A stretch of DNA of 64,000 nt from Verrucomicrobiales bacterium. GTDB taxonomy: Bacteria; Verrucomicrobiota; Verrucomicrobiia; Limisphaerales; UBA9464. A program made the translations under genes and the position numbers. The stretch covers positions 1 through 64,000 of the forward strand of contig JAIYBC010000030.1 of assembly GCA_027488845.1 (NCBI GenBank), written 5' to 3'. Below, in pieces: positions 1-9,430 of the stretch. The notes beneath the pieces are model-generated. The model saw nothing but the letters and a program-made list of their open reading frames with translations. It did not search any database and was not told where the DNA came from. Numbering within the stretch: the first letter of the stretch is position 1; every line of letters starts with the position of its first letter.

Positions 1-1
1 C

Positions 2-82
2 GAGTACTACACGCTGAAGGACATCCGACGAACGCCGATGGAGATGGAGTTGGCAAGGGCACCCCAGCCGACGCCGGCCTGA
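2..82 (+). CDS. C-terminal tail of an unidentified protein (5' truncated)
   Basis: An open frame runs in from the left edge and stops with TGA at 80-82, giving about 26 residues that begin EYYTLKDIRRT. Its codon use (C or G in most third positions) resembles the real genes nearby, which is why I prefer it to the other two frames. The fragment is too short to assign to a family. It could also be a chance frame. Confidence 0.3.
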   Translation, partial: EYYTLKDIRRTPMEMELARAPQPTPA

Positions 83-756
83 ACTGACAGAAGATCCCTG
101 ACGCAGACAGGGAAACCTCACAAAAGCGCACCGAAACCGGGCTGCAACGGCCCGGAAACGCCGGAGGTGCGCCTGCGGTGGCCGCTTTACCGGCCGATAA
201 CGCCGATATCGAAGCGAGCGGGCTCCAAAACTGCCGCCAAGCGCCGCTGATGTGCGATCCGAACATCCCTAGATCGGACCACAATCGATAACGAAGTCGG
301 GAAGCTTCCTGAGCCTTCCGCGCCCGCCTGCCTACCTCGCCAGACCCTCCCCAATCGGTAGCCAACGGACGTGCTGCTCACCCACTCGCCGAGAGCGGCG
401 GGTCCGATGGAACGTGTCCCTAAGGCGAAGACTTGGAACGTGGTGTGTTTATGGCTGGGCTTCGGGGTTCACGGCAAGGATTGGAGTGCGGCGAGGTGTT
501 GACCGAACAACTCTGGGTTTCGACCCGTGAATCGGTAGCCAACGGACGTGTCCTTTAGGAGCCCGTTCGTGAGAGGGCGTGTTCCTTGTCGAGCCTTCGC
601 GCCTTTTCCGCCCGGGCAGGCCTCTCCAGTTTCCATGCCAGTCGGGACCGCCGCGGAACCACCCGGCGGGTCATATCTTCATCCGATACACGGCCAGCCC
701 GCCTGGATGGCAAAATCTCAGTGCCTGCTTTGTGATTCAAGACCCGAAGAACTCCT
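83..756. other. Intergenic region with short repeats and no convincing gene
   Basis: This 674-base stretch holds no frame that looks coding. The possible 64-residue minus-strand frame at 187-381 has no recognisable domain. It contains a 21-bp exact direct repeat (353-373 and 530-550). It also has half-sites of the GTGTCCCT type (around 411-422 and 545-555) that recall the palindromic elements at 38.1 and 39.1 kb. I see no RNA gene or clear promoter. Confidence 0.5.
353..550 (+). repeat. 21-bp direct repeat pair, 177 bp apart
   Basis: The same 21 bases, starting AATCGGTAGCC and ending GGACGTG, occur at 353-373 and 530-550. The second copy continues into GTCCTTTAGG. That resembles the right arm (GGACGTGTCCCT) of the 51-bp elements at 38063 and 39120. 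The flanks on either side differ, so this is not a simple tandem duplication. Confidence 0.7.
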
Positions 757-1536
757 ATGAACGACTCCATCAATCCTGCCTTCTCCGCCTTCTCCGCCGT
801 GCTCACCGGATTGCTGATCGCTGTCCCGGCATCGGCCGACTACTCCAACGACTTCGCCTCGCCGAGCGATGCGGACTTCACCCGCTATAGCCCGCTCGCA
901 GGTTTTGGTGCCGGTGGGGTGTTCACCTTCCCTTCAGGATCCGGATACCGTATCGGCGCGCTGGCGTCGCCCGCTCCATCGCCTCTCGGCCCCGCTCGGG
1001 CCGCGGCGTTCATCACCGGCCAGACGTTCGGCGACTTCACGGTCAGCTACACCATCCGGGACTACTCGACCGCGAGCCCGCAGTTCTTGGGCGTCTTCAG
1101 CCGGGTGAGCACACCGGGGCTCGGGACGTTGAATGGGTACGCAATGGGTTTGGACACCTCGACCGGGCAGATCTTCATCAGCCGGGTCCAGGGGGAAGCG
1201 TCACAGGGACCCATCTCCCCTTCCGCAGTTTCGTCCACACTGTCTCTGGTACCGTCCCAGACCTATTCGCTGAGCTTTTCCGCGGTGGGTCCGGCCTTCA
1301 ACGGCTCCATCGCCGACTCGGCCGGCACCGTTCTGGCAACCATCTCGGGCGTGGATGGTGCCTACGCCGTCGGACAACTCGGCCTGGGGGTCGCAGCCCA
1401 GTCCCTGGCAGCCGGCGCGACGGCCGGGGCCACCTTCGGCAGCCTTCAAGTCGCGGCGGTTCCAGAGCCCTCCACATTGGCCCTTGGCACCGTCGGATTG
1501 GCCACGCTCGGTTGGATGGCGCGCCGGCGGCGCTGA
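757..1536 (+). CDS. PEP-CTERM sorting-domain secreted protein
   Basis: A 259-residue secreted protein. The N-terminus has a signal peptide (hydrophobic AFSAVLTGLLIAVPA, likely cleaved after ASA near residue 27). The C-terminus has the PEP-CTERM tripartite tag: VPEPST, a short hydrophobic helix, and a final RRRR. In known systems this tag directs export and processing by an exosortase, usually together with exopolysaccharide. The middle, rich in Gly, Ser and Thr (residues 30-230), resembles the beta-sandwich bodies common in these proteins but I cannot name a domain. A hairpin terminator follows at 1587. No exosortase gene lies in this window, so the sorting enzyme must be encoded elsewhere. 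Confidence 0.85.
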   Translation: MNDSINPAFSAFSAVLTGLLIAVPASADYSNDFASPSDADFTRYSPLAGFGAGGVFTFPSGSGYRIGALASPAPSPLGPARAAAFITGQTFGDFTVSYTIRDYSTASPQFLGVFSRVSTPGLGTLNGYAMGLDTSTGQIFISRVQGEASQGPISPSAVSSTLSLVPSQTYSLSFSAVGPAFNGSIADSAGTVLATISGVDGAYAVGQLGLGVAAQSLAAGATAGATFGSLQVAAVPEPSTLALGTVGLATLGWMARRRR

Positions 1537-1992
1537 GTCAACCCCTTCGTAGGGCGGGATGGCCCCAGCCGGTTCGCACACCCGACGCCGACCGATCCTG
1601 CACCCGGTCGGCTTATTGAGGTCCGATGGTTGATGCCTTCGAAACGCGGCCCCGGCGACCCCGGTGGCCGCATTTCCGCGTCGGCCGACCGAGTCTACTG
1701 GGACCCAGGGGCCTCATGACGCCCACCGGTATTTGATTCCGAAGCTGGAGCCGCGCTCCGGGAGCATCGGCAGGTGTGGCAGCAATTCGAAGGCGGGCCG
1801 GGACGGAAAAGGGCGAGGCCGGTCTCCCGGGTGGGCCGCGGAACCGACACGCCGCTCGAGGACGTCGTTCCGTCTGCTGCTCCTGCGCGTTCCTTGCCGG
1901 CCCTGGAGCAGCGTCTCAAGGAAGGATTCGGCGATCTCCTGCCCGGGAACTCCCACGGGCGGCTCGATGAGGCCGTTCCTAGTTCCGCCGGC
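1537..1992. other. Convergent intergenic region
   Basis: These 456 bases lie between two convergent genes. Apart from the hairpin at 1587, I see only a minus-strand frame of 80 codons (1714-1956) ending in FGIKYRWAS. That ending vaguely resembles the tail of an outer-membrane barrel, but there is no start context or domain. It could be the relic of a decayed gene. I do not call it. Confidence 0.4.
1587..1612 (+). terminator. Predicted intrinsic terminator after the first PEP-CTERM gene
   Basis: A perfect 8-bp stem GCCGACCG / CGGTCGGC with a 10-base loop is followed by TTATTG. It lies 51 bases past the stop at 1536. The T-run is short, so efficiency is uncertain. Confidence 0.5.
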
Positions 1993-2889
1993 TCAATGCC
2001 CTCCGCGGTAGCGGAGTTCGCCGGCTTCGACGCGGACGTCGAGGCGGTTCTGGCGCGGGGGCAACGGGCAGGTCGCGAAGGACGTGAAGGCGCACGGCGG
2101 ATTGTAGGCGCGGTTGAAGTCCAGCACCACCCGGCCGTCGCGTCCGGGTTTCTGCGCATGCAGGAAGCGTCCAGCGGGATAGGTCTCCCTGCCGCTCGTC
2201 GTGTCCTTGAAGAGCAGGAACAGGTCGTCCTCCTCGGTGTCCAGGGCCACGTCCAAGCGGTATTCCAGGCCGTCCTTCGTGAACACCACGGTCCCGGCCG
2301 CGGGCATCTCCTCGATGTCGCCAAGGACGTTCACCACCGGCAGCAGCGTCCCCGGCTTCGCCGGGATCAGCTTTCCCTCCAGCACCCAGTCGGGGCGTTC
2401 CGGGAAGAATTCAAGACCTTGGAAATGGACCCGGGTCGGCGCTTGGGGATCGCGGACGCGCAGGCCGACACGTTCGCCGCGGACGAGCACGGTGACGGAG
2501 AGATCCCCGATGCGCAGGATCTCCGGCTTCGCGCCCTTGGCGTCGGTGCGGAGCGGTCGGGTTGGGACGGCCTTCCCGTTCAACGTGGCGGCGACGCCGT
2601 CGGCTGGCATGAAGCGGACCTTCCGGCCTTCGCGGATCCAGGTCCCGACGAAGCCCGGGGCACGGCCCGCGGGGAACACATGGGTCTGGGAAGGGTCGGA
2701 ACCGCAGGTCGAACGTCCCTCGGGAAGCCAGTGCAGTCCGACGAGCGAAGCCCAACCGTTGGTGCCGGCGATGGAACGCGTCCGGCGGGCCTGCCATTCC
2801 GTCAGCGTCTTGGCCGGCGCCTGGGCCGGGCCGGTGTGGCATCCCGACAGGAACAGGCCGGCCAAGGCGACACCCACGGCCCACAGCAT
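1993..2889 (-). CDS. DUF1684 family lipoprotein
   Basis: A 298-residue predicted lipoprotein. From the ATG at 2889 it begins with a hydrophobic segment and a lipobox (LFLSGC, lipidated Cys17), which decided the start. An in-frame ATG at 2952 would put 21 residues in front of the signal peptide and is less likely. The body matches DUF1684: a central EFFPERPDW stretch, a beta-rich core, and the near-terminal signature RAYNPPCAFTSFATCPLPP, which is highly conserved in that family. The biochemical role of DUF1684 is not established. It is divergently oriented to the histidine kinase, and the short gap between them may carry both promoters. Confidence 0.8.
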   Translation of the reverse strand: MLWAVGVALAGLFLSGCHTGPAQAPAKTLTEWQARRTRSIAGTNGWASLVGLHWLPEGRSTCGSDPSQTHVFPAGRAPGFVGTWIREGRKVRFMPADGVAATLNGKAVPTRPLRTDAKGAKPEILRIGDLSVTVLVRGERVGLRVRDPQAPTRVHFQGLEFFPERPDWVLEGKLIPAKPGTLLPVVNVLGDIEEMPAAGTVVFTKDGLEYRLDVALDTEEDDLFLLFKDTTSGRETYPAGRFLHAQKPGRDGRVVLDFNRAYNPPCAFTSFATCPLPPRQNRLDVRVEAGELRYRGGH

Positions 2890-2920
2890 GGCGTGGATGT
2901 TCCTGTGGCAGGCTTGAGGG

Positions 2921-4420
2921 TTGGTGGGGGATGCCAGTTGCGATGCGCTCATGGTCGGAATCTCAGGTCGGACCCCTTTCCCGCCGATGTGTCCGGGGGA
3001 TGCGGTCGTGCCGATTCGGGCTACCGATAGCCCAGGTCCCTTGAAGCCGGAATTCCAATCCAGCAACGTCCCGCCGCTCCGGTTGCGCCTCGTGGAGGCG
3101 ATCCGCGCGTTCCTGCTTTGGTCCGACGGCTTCCTTCCGGTCGACCTGCTCACCGATCCCGAGGCGACCCGTCATTCGCGGCTCATCGTCCGGTTCGGTT
3201 TCCTCGGGGCCGCCTCGGGCTTCGCGTTCACCCTGTTCTACGCGCTCATCGGGCACCTGTGGGGCGCGGGTGTCGTCGCGGGGTCCAGCCTCGGGTTCCT
3301 CGTCGCTCCCTTCGTCCTTCGCACGGGCGTGCCCTATCTCCGGGTCGGCAACCTCCTGACCGGCACCATGTGGTTCGGGTTCACGGTGCTCTGTTTCCTC
3401 GAAGGCGGGCACGACGGACATGCGATTGCCTGGCTGGTGACCGTCCCGCTGTGCGCGTTGCTCCTGGTGTGTTCCCGGGCCGCCTGGGGCTGGGCCTTGG
3501 CGAGCCTCGCCTCGGCCGCGGTGGTGATCGCCCTCGATTTCGCCGGCATCCACCTTCCGCCGACCTATGCGGAGCGTTGGGAACCGGTCGTTTCCGCCGC
3601 CGGCTACCTGACCCTGATCGTCTTCCTGTTCCTGCTCGGGGTCATCTTCGAGAACAGCCGCCTCCAGGCGCAGCGCAAGATGCAGGAGGCGCTCCTGCGG
3701 CTGGAGTCCTCCAACGCCCAGCTGCAGCAGCTCAACGAGGAGAAGACCGAGTTCCTCGGTATCGCCGCCCACGACCTCAAGAACCCGCTCACCGCCATCA
3801 TCGGCAATGCCGAGCTGCTGGCCATGACCCAGGACGCCGCGGACATCCCCCAGACCTGCGAGGGGATCATCAAGGCGAGTTCCCGGATGCGGAGCCTCAT
3901 CACCGACCTGCTCGACGCCAACGCCATCGAGGAGGGCCGCCACACTTCCCGGATCGGGCGATGCGACCTGAACGCGCTGGTCGGGGAAAGCCTCGGCCAC
4001 AACCGCGACACGGCCCTGCGCAAGGAGATCCGACTGAACCTGGAGCCCGCCGCGCCGGTGTTCGTCGAGGCCGATCCCGGGGCGTTGACGCAGATCCTCG
4101 ACAACCTCGTCTCGAACGCCGTGAAGTACTCGCCTCCATCGTCCGAGGTATGGATCCGGATCACGTCTGCGGAGGGGCGGGGCGCGGTGTCCGTGGTCGA
4201 CCGCGGACCCGGCCTGACGCCGGAGGACCAGAAGAAGCTCTTCCGGAAGTACATGCGCCTGAGCGCCAAGCCGACCGCCGGGGAGAGTTCCACGGGCTTG
4301 GGACTCTCGATCGTGAAGCGTCTCGCCGAGGCGATGAGTGGAACGGTCGAGTGCCGGAGCACTCCTGGCGAAGGCGCGACCTTCACGGTCCGTCTCCCGC
4401 TCTCTCACGGCCCCGGGTAG
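2921..4420 (+). CDS. Membrane-bound sensor histidine kinase
   Basis: A 499-residue sensor kinase counted from the TTG at 2921. The real start is uncertain: ATG 2951 and TTG 3083 are alternatives, and the conserved part begins near residue 55. About six membrane helices lie between residues 90 and 245, followed by a coiled coil (250-275). A HisKA domain follows, with phospho-acceptor His284 in the context AAHDLKNPL. The HATPase_c domain shows an N box (about 392-402, DNLVSNAVKYS), a G1 box (DRGPGL, 427-432) and a G2 box (GLGLS, 459-463). There is no PAS or HAMP domain, so the signal is probably sensed in the membrane part. No response regulator is adjacent; it is an orphan kinase here. Confidence 0.85.
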   Translation: MVGDASCDALMVGISGRTPFPPMCPGDAVVPIRATDSPGPLKPEFQSSNVPPLRLRLVEAIRAFLLWSDGFLPVDLLTDPEATRHSRLIVRFGFLGAASGFAFTLFYALIGHLWGAGVVAGSSLGFLVAPFVLRTGVPYLRVGNLLTGTMWFGFTVLCFLEGGHDGHAIAWLVTVPLCALLLVCSRAAWGWALASLASAAVVIALDFAGIHLPPTYAERWEPVVSAAGYLTLIVFLFLLGVIFENSRLQAQRKMQEALLRLESSNAQLQQLNEEKTEFLGIAAHDLKNPLTAIIGNAELLAMTQDAADIPQTCEGIIKASSRMRSLITDLLDANAIEEGRHTSRIGRCDLNALVGESLGHNRDTALRKEIRLNLEPAAPVFVEADPGALTQILDNLVSNAVKYSPPSSEVWIRITSAEGRGAVSVVDRGPGLTPEDQKKLFRKYMRLSAKPTAGESSTGLGLSIVKRLAEAMSGTVECRSTPGEGATFTVRLPLSHGPG

Positions 4421-4502
4421 GGTTTGCCACGGAGGTCCGGGCAACCGCCGTTCCCAACTCCGGCGTCGAATTCCGCTCCCGCGGTCCCTAGCCTGAACCC
4501 CG

Positions 4503-5246
4503 ATGAAGCTCATCGGCGTGATACCCGCCCGCTACGCCTCCACCCGTTTCCCCGGCAAGCCGCTCCACCCCATCGCCGGGGTCCCGCTCGTCCAACGGGT
4601 CGTCGAACGCTGCCGCCTCTCGAAGTCCCTCGCCGACGTCATCGTGGCCACGGACGACCCGCGCATCGCCGAGTTCGCCAGCCGTTTCTGCCGGGTGGAG
4701 ATGACGCGGGACGACCATCCCAGCGGCACCGACCGCATCGCCGAGGTCGCCGGAAGGGTCGCCGCGGACGGCTACGTCAACATCCAGGGCGACGAACCCC
4801 TCATGGATCCCGCGGTCATCGACGCCGTGGCGTCGGCCCTCGGCCGATCCGAGATGAGCACCGCCTCCACGCCGGTCCGGAGCCTCGCCGAGTACGACAA
4901 CCCGAACGTGGTGAAGGTGGTCGTGGCGGTCGACGGCCGGGCGCTCTACTTCTCACGTCGGACCGTGCCCTACCTGCGCGACCACGCCGACCGTCCCGCC
5001 GCCGAGCAGTTGGCGTCCTTCCCCTTCCGCAAGCACCTCGGCATCTACGGATACCGGCGTGAGACGTTGCTCCGGCTGGTGACCTACCCGGTCTCGTCCC
5101 TCGAGGCGGCCGAGAAGCTCGAACAGCTGCGCGCGCTCGAGAACGGCATCGCGATCACGGTCGCGCCCGTGGACCACGACAGCGTCGGCGTCGACGTCCC
5201 CGCGGACGTGGCGCGGGTCGAGGCCCTGTTGGCCTCCCGGTCCTGA
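4503..5246 (+). CDS. kdsB: 3-deoxy-manno-octulosonate cytidylyltransferase
   Basis: This enzyme makes CMP-Kdo from Kdo and CTP, the activated sugar needed for the LPS inner core. The protein has 247 residues, the usual length. It starts with the nucleotide-binding signature IPARYASTRFPGKPL (residues 7-21) and has VNIQGDEPL (about 92-100), the HPSGTDRIAE loop and the C-terminal DHDSVGVDVP motif. All are typical of KdsB. Its presence implies an LPS-bearing outer membrane. It sits 23 bases upstream of a lipid-exporter-like ABC protein, which suggests a small envelope operon. Confidence 0.95.
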   Translation: MKLIGVIPARYASTRFPGKPLHPIAGVPLVQRVVERCRLSKSLADVIVATDDPRIAEFASRFCRVEMTRDDHPSGTDRIAEVAGRVAADGYVNIQGDEPLMDPAVIDAVASALGRSEMSTASTPVRSLAEYDNPNVVKVVVAVDGRALYFSRRTVPYLRDHADRPAAEQLASFPFRKHLGIYGYRRETLLRLVTYPVSSLEAAEKLEQLRALENGIAITVAPVDHDSVGVDVPADVARVEALLASRS

Positions 5247-5269
5247 CGCGCACGTCCGCCCGACTTCCC

Positions 5270-7033
5270 ATGCCCCGGCATTGGCTCCTCCAGATCCTCC
5301 GCTTCTACCGCGAGGACTGGTGGCGCGTCCTCGTCGCCGTGGCCCTGCTCGGCGTCACCACCACGGCGGCGGTCCTGAAGCCGTGGCCCACGGCGTGGAT
5401 CGTGGACCTGCTCTTCCAGCGCTCGACCGACCCGGCGACGACGGAGGAACGCTTCAGGACGGTGCTTGGCTTCGCGGGCCTGGCGTTCGGGCTGCACGTG
5501 CTGCATGCGCTGGCGAACTCGGCGCTCCAGGCGGTGGTCATCTCGACCGGACTGCGGGGACTCACCCGAGTGCGGCAGGCGGTCTTCGACCGGCTCCTCG
5601 GTCTTTCGCTCCGCCGCCTGCATGGCTCGCAGGCGGGCGACCTGATCTACCGGGCGACCTGGGACACCTATTCCGTGCAGACCCTGTTCAACCAGGGAGT
5701 CTTCACCGTGCTCACCGCCACGGCCGGCATCGTGACCATGACGGTGGTGATGTGGCAGGTGAACGGGCGGTTGACCCTCGTCTCCCTGGCCACGGTTCCG
5801 GTTTTGGTGGGGGTGATCCGGCTGCTGGGCCCCCGCCTGGCCCGGGCGGCCGGCAAGGCCCAGGACGCCGATGCGGGGATCGCGTCCTCGGTGCAGCAGT
5901 TGGTGGCCAACCTGCAGTTGGTGCAGGTGTTCACCCGGGAACGCCGCGAGTCGGAGGCCTTCGCCGGCCGCGCCGGAGAGGCGTTCCTTGCGCGCTGGCG
6001 CCAGCATCGGATCGAAGTGCTCTACCTCGCGCTGGTGGCGGTGGTGTTGGGGCTCGGGACCGCGGCCATCCTCGCGGCCGGGGCGAGGGAGGTGCTGGCG
6101 GAACGCCTCAGCCCGGGTCGACTCCTGGTCTTCCTGGCCTACCTCACCCAGCTCTATGAACCCCTGAGCCAGCTTTCCCACGTGGGCGGCACCGTCTCCA
6201 ACGCCCGTGCCGGCGCGGGGCGCGTGCTCGAACTGCTCCGGCCCGACCCGGAACCCGCCGGTGCGGGACGCGCGATGCCTCCGGAGGCGGAAGGTGGCGC
6301 GGGATTGGAGTTCCGCGGCGTCGGATTCGGCTACGAGTCCGGACGCCGGGTGCTGGACGGACTGGACCTCCGCATCCCGGCGGGAGAGACGGTGGCGTTG
6401 ATCGGTCCGAGCGGCGCGGGGAAGACGACGCTGCTCCAGATGATCCCGCGCTTCCTCGACCCGGACCTCGGGGAGGTTCTCTGGGATGGGGTGCCGCTGC
6501 GGGACCTGGACCGCGCACAACTGAGGCGTCGGATCGCGTTGGTGCTCCAGGAGCCGTTGCTGCTCCCGGCGACGATCGCGGAGAACATCGGCTTCGCCCG
6601 GGAAGGGGCGACGCGTCCCGAGATCGAGGCGGCCGCGAGGTCGGCGAGTGCGCACGAGTTCATCCTGCGGCTTCCCCAGGGCTACGACACCGTGGTCGGC
6701 GACGGAGCGGCGCGCCTGAGCACCGGCGAGAAGCAGCGGATCAACCTGGCCCGGGCCTTCCTCAAGGACGCCCCGGTGCTGCTGCTCGACGAACCCACCA
6801 GCGCGCTGGACCGGGAGAGCGAGGCGGCGGTGGTGGCCGCGCTCCGCCGCCTGGCCGTGGGCCGGACCACGCTGATCGTCGCCCATCGGCTGGAGACCAT
6901 CCGGCATGCGGACCGTGTGGTGGTCTTGCGCGAGGGAAGGGTGGTCGAGCAGGGGAGCCCGGAGGCGTTGTCGGCCGGGGAGGGCTACTTCTCCCGCCTC
7001 CAACGCGTCGGCGATGGCGCCGAGGCGGGTTAA
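5270..7033 (+). CDS. ABC transporter, fused permease and ATPase (MsbA-like)
   Basis: A 587-residue half-transporter: six membrane helices (about residues 15-300) followed by an ATPase domain. Visible motifs are Walker A GPSGAGKTT (379-387), a Q-loop (LVLQEPLL near 427), the signature LSTGEKQR (483-490), Walker B VLLLDE (503-508), the D-loop SALD and the H-loop AHR. The signature carries T and E in place of the usual LSGGQ, which many members of this subfamily tolerate. The architecture fits MsbA-type lipid flippases and related exporters. Its place directly after kdsB favours an LPS or lipid substrate, but that is inference from context. Confidence 0.85.
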   Translation: MPRHWLLQILRFYREDWWRVLVAVALLGVTTTAAVLKPWPTAWIVDLLFQRSTDPATTEERFRTVLGFAGLAFGLHVLHALANSALQAVVISTGLRGLTRVRQAVFDRLLGLSLRRLHGSQAGDLIYRATWDTYSVQTLFNQGVFTVLTATAGIVTMTVVMWQVNGRLTLVSLATVPVLVGVIRLLGPRLARAAGKAQDADAGIASSVQQLVANLQLVQVFTRERRESEAFAGRAGEAFLARWRQHRIEVLYLALVAVVLGLGTAAILAAGAREVLAERLSPGRLLVFLAYLTQLYEPLSQLSHVGGTVSNARAGAGRVLELLRPDPEPAGAGRAMPPEAEGGAGLEFRGVGFGYESGRRVLDGLDLRIPAGETVALIGPSGAGKTTLLQMIPRFLDPDLGEVLWDGVPLRDLDRAQLRRRIALVLQEPLLLPATIAENIGFAREGATRPEIEAAARSASAHEFILRLPQGYDTVVGDGAARLSTGEKQRINLARAFLKDAPVLLLDEPTSALDRESEAAVVAALRRLAVGRTTLIVAHRLETIRHADRVVVLREGRVVEQGSPEALSAGEGYFSRLQRVGDGAEAG

Positions 7034-7124
7034 GGGGACCGGTGGGGCGGCCGATGCACGGGACGTCGGCCTGGAGCCGGGAGGCCGATCACTTTGGATG
7101 TGGCCGCGTCCCGATCCGGCCGTT

Positions 7125-8669
7125 ATGAACAAGGACGCGACGGACCCGGGTTCGGGTCCGCCCAAACCCATGGATCCCGCATCCGCATCCAACAACCCCA
7201 GGGCCCGGTGCCATACCCGGTCGCGCACCGCCCTGGCCGCGGCGGTTTCCGCCGCCTGCCTTTTCCGGGTTTCCGCGCAGGACGCATCCCAGGCCACCTC
7301 GTTCCTCAACGACGACCCGGCCTCGGCTTTGAACCTCCAGGGAAACGGTGGAATCCCCTACCGTCCGTTCTCCAACACGCAGCTCCGTCGTGGTCCGTAC
7401 AACATCCGGCTGGGACCCGTCTCCGCGCTCTTCTCCGCCGGCACCACCGTCAGCTACACCGACAACGCCCTGTTCACCGAACAGGCCCTGGGACGGTCCG
7501 ACGACATCGTGGTCACCCCGATGTTCAACACCACCCTGGAATGGCCGGTGACCGACATGAATTCGCTGCGGATCGACGTCGGCATCGGCTACCAGAAACA
7601 CCTGATCCAGGAGCAGCTGGACACCCTGACCGTTTCGCCCAATTCCACCATCGACTGGATGGTGATCGCCGGGAACGTCCGGATCAGCCTGTTCAACCAG
7701 ACCTCGACCCCCGCAACCCTGGCGCAGCGTCCGGAGTTGGTGACGACCGGTTCCGCGGAAACCGCGGCGTTCCGTCGCATCCAGAACCAGGTCGGCATGT
7801 CGGCCGCCTGGATCATGTCGAGGGACCTTTCCCTCCAAGGCGGCTACAGTTACACGCTGGAACGGGGCATTGCCGGCTCGAAGTCGTTCGACGTCCTGGA
7901 CCGCGACTCCCACATCGCGAGCGCGGCGCTCTACCGTCGGCTGGGACCGGTCTGGACGGTGGGAACCTCCGCCAGCGCATCGACCCAGGCCTTCCTGACG
8001 GACTTCCAGAACGGATCGACCTCCTACTCCGGTGGCCTTTTGGCGGCATGGCAACCGGGACGGTACTTCAACGTCAGCACCCATGTCCGATACACGGTGA
8101 CGCAGTTCGACCAGAGCGGCCGGGTGACGGACACGTCCAACTTCAGCGGCATCACCTACGACCTTTCCCTCAGCCACCGGTTCCGACGCTACTGGGAATA
8201 CGCCGTCACCGCCGGACGTGGGGCCAACACCGGCTTCGGCAACAACTTCACCGAGCAGCTCTTCGCGAACGTGGTCCTGTCGTGGAATGCCACCGAGAGG
8301 GCGACCCTCCAGCTCACTGGCGGCTATGTGAACTCCAAGGATTCGGGATCGGCGCTCAGCCTTCCGCGGGAAGCCTTCCGCATCGGTCCGGAATCCTTCA
8401 GGCCTGGGGTCCCAGGAATGGTGGATGACGGCCTGGGCGAGCTCTATTACTTTCCCCCCGGTGCGGCGGACCTCGGGAACGGCATCGTCTCGCTGCCGTT
8501 GCCGGGGCAGATCAGCGACTCCTACACGGTGGGACTGGCTTTGAACCATCGGTTCTCCAACAAGCTTTCGGGCAATCTCAGCTACACCTACAGCCTGCGG
8601 TCCAGTGACCTGCAGCTCCGCAATTTCAACCAGAACACCGTGATGCTGGGCTTGAACTACCAGTTCTGA
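7125..8669 (+). CDS. Outer-membrane beta-barrel protein of an exopolysaccharide locus
   Basis: A 514-residue protein from the ATG at 7125, chosen because the upstream part of the frame overlaps the ABC gene. A second ATG 15 codons on is also possible. A polar N-terminus is followed by a hydrophobic signal segment ending near VSAQ (about residue 44). The rest alternates polar and aromatic residues in long beta-hairpins and ends with the barrel-type LGLNYQF (final Phe). I recognise no close named family. Two bases separate its stop from a Wza-type export gene, and Wzc follows. It is therefore most likely an outer-membrane component or porin partner of polysaccharide secretion. Confidence 0.7.
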   Translation: MNKDATDPGSGPPKPMDPASASNNPRARCHTRSRTALAAAVSAACLFRVSAQDASQATSFLNDDPASALNLQGNGGIPYRPFSNTQLRRGPYNIRLGPVSALFSAGTTVSYTDNALFTEQALGRSDDIVVTPMFNTTLEWPVTDMNSLRIDVGIGYQKHLIQEQLDTLTVSPNSTIDWMVIAGNVRISLFNQTSTPATLAQRPELVTTGSAETAAFRRIQNQVGMSAAWIMSRDLSLQGGYSYTLERGIAGSKSFDVLDRDSHIASAALYRRLGPVWTVGTSASASTQAFLTDFQNGSTSYSGGLLAAWQPGRYFNVSTHVRYTVTQFDQSGRVTDTSNFSGITYDLSLSHRFRRYWEYAVTAGRGANTGFGNNFTEQLFANVVLSWNATERATLQLTGGYVNSKDSGSALSLPREAFRIGPESFRPGVPGMVDDGLGELYYFPPGAADLGNGIVSLPLPGQISDSYTVGLALNHRFSNKLSGNLSYTYSLRSSDLQLRNFNQNTVMLGLNYQF

Positions 8670-8671
8670 AG

Positions 8672-9412
8672 ATGAAGAGGATCCTCGCCGCGACCGCACT
8701 CACCGCCCTCCTGGCCGTCGCCCAGTCCCCGACCCCGGCGGCTCCGCCGGCGGCTTCGCCCAAGGCCGACAACCCCGCCGCCGCGTCCGGCGCCAAGGGG
8801 ACCAACTCCCCCGCCGAGAAGGACAAGGGCGCCTCCAAGCTCATCAACGCCTCCGAACGCGACTTCAAGCCGCGCGACGTGTTCCGCTACAGCGTCCTCG
8901 AGGATCCCGCCCCGTCCCAGGCCTCCCAGGAGGCGGTGGTCACCGACGCCGGCGAAGTCCACTTCCCGGTTTCGGGCCAGTTCACGGAATACGTCACCGT
9001 GGACGTCCGCGGCAAGAAGCTGGCCGACATCCGCACCGAGGTGAAGCGGCTGCTCGACGAACGCTTCTACCAGAACGCCACGGTGCAGCTCGACCTCGCC
9101 TCCGTGAACAACATCGCCTCCGCCTCCGTCGCCGGCATCGCCAAGGCCCGGGTCTTCGGCGAGATCAACGGAACCATCCCGATCCCCGAGAACGAGGAGG
9201 TCTTCCTCAGCGACGCCATCATCGGCCTCGGCCGCAACGAGATGGCCAACCTCAAGAAGGTGAAGCTCCACCGGAAGGATCCCGTCACCGGCGTCACCAA
9301 GTCCTTCACCGTCAACGTCGACAAGATCCTCAAGGAGAACGCCCGCAGCATGGACATCCGGCTGCAGGACGGGGACCGCATCGAGGTCCCCGCCGTCGGC
9401 ATCCGCTTCTGA
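8672..9412 (+). CDS. Wza-type polysaccharide export protein
   Basis: A 246-residue periplasmic/outer-membrane export protein. It has a signal peptide (residues 1-18), a low-complexity Ala/Pro/Lys linker to about 60, and a Poly_export domain (about 64-135). The domain shows FRYSVLEDP, the turn VTDAGEVHFP and DVRGKKLADI. A single SLBB-like domain follows (about 155-246), with RVFGEINGTIPIP and ending DGDRIEVPAVGIRF. It is shorter than E. coli Wza (about 380 residues), as is common for single-SLBB versions. There is no lipobox Cys, so it is probably not a lipoprotein. It works with the downstream Wzc-type protein. Confidence 0.85.
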   Translation: MKRILAATALTALLAVAQSPTPAAPPAASPKADNPAAASGAKGTNSPAEKDKGASKLINASERDFKPRDVFRYSVLEDPAPSQASQEAVVTDAGEVHFPVSGQFTEYVTVDVRGKKLADIRTEVKRLLDERFYQNATVQLDLASVNNIASASVAGIAKARVFGEINGTIPIPENEEVFLSDAIIGLGRNEMANLKKVKLHRKDPVTGVTKSFTVNVDKILKENARSMDIRLQDGDRIEVPAVGIRF

Positions 9413-9430
9413 TCCCGTTTCCGAGTCACC

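Noticed and set aside
1714-1956. 80-codon minus-strand frame ending in FGIKYRWAS
   Set aside because: No start context, no signal peptide and no domain. The barrel-like ending alone is too weak.
5084-7309. Open 741-codon minus-strand frame
   Set aside because: It lies antisense to kdsB and the ABC transporter, both with full family motifs. High GC leaves long antisense frames open, and the product is compositionally biased with no domain.
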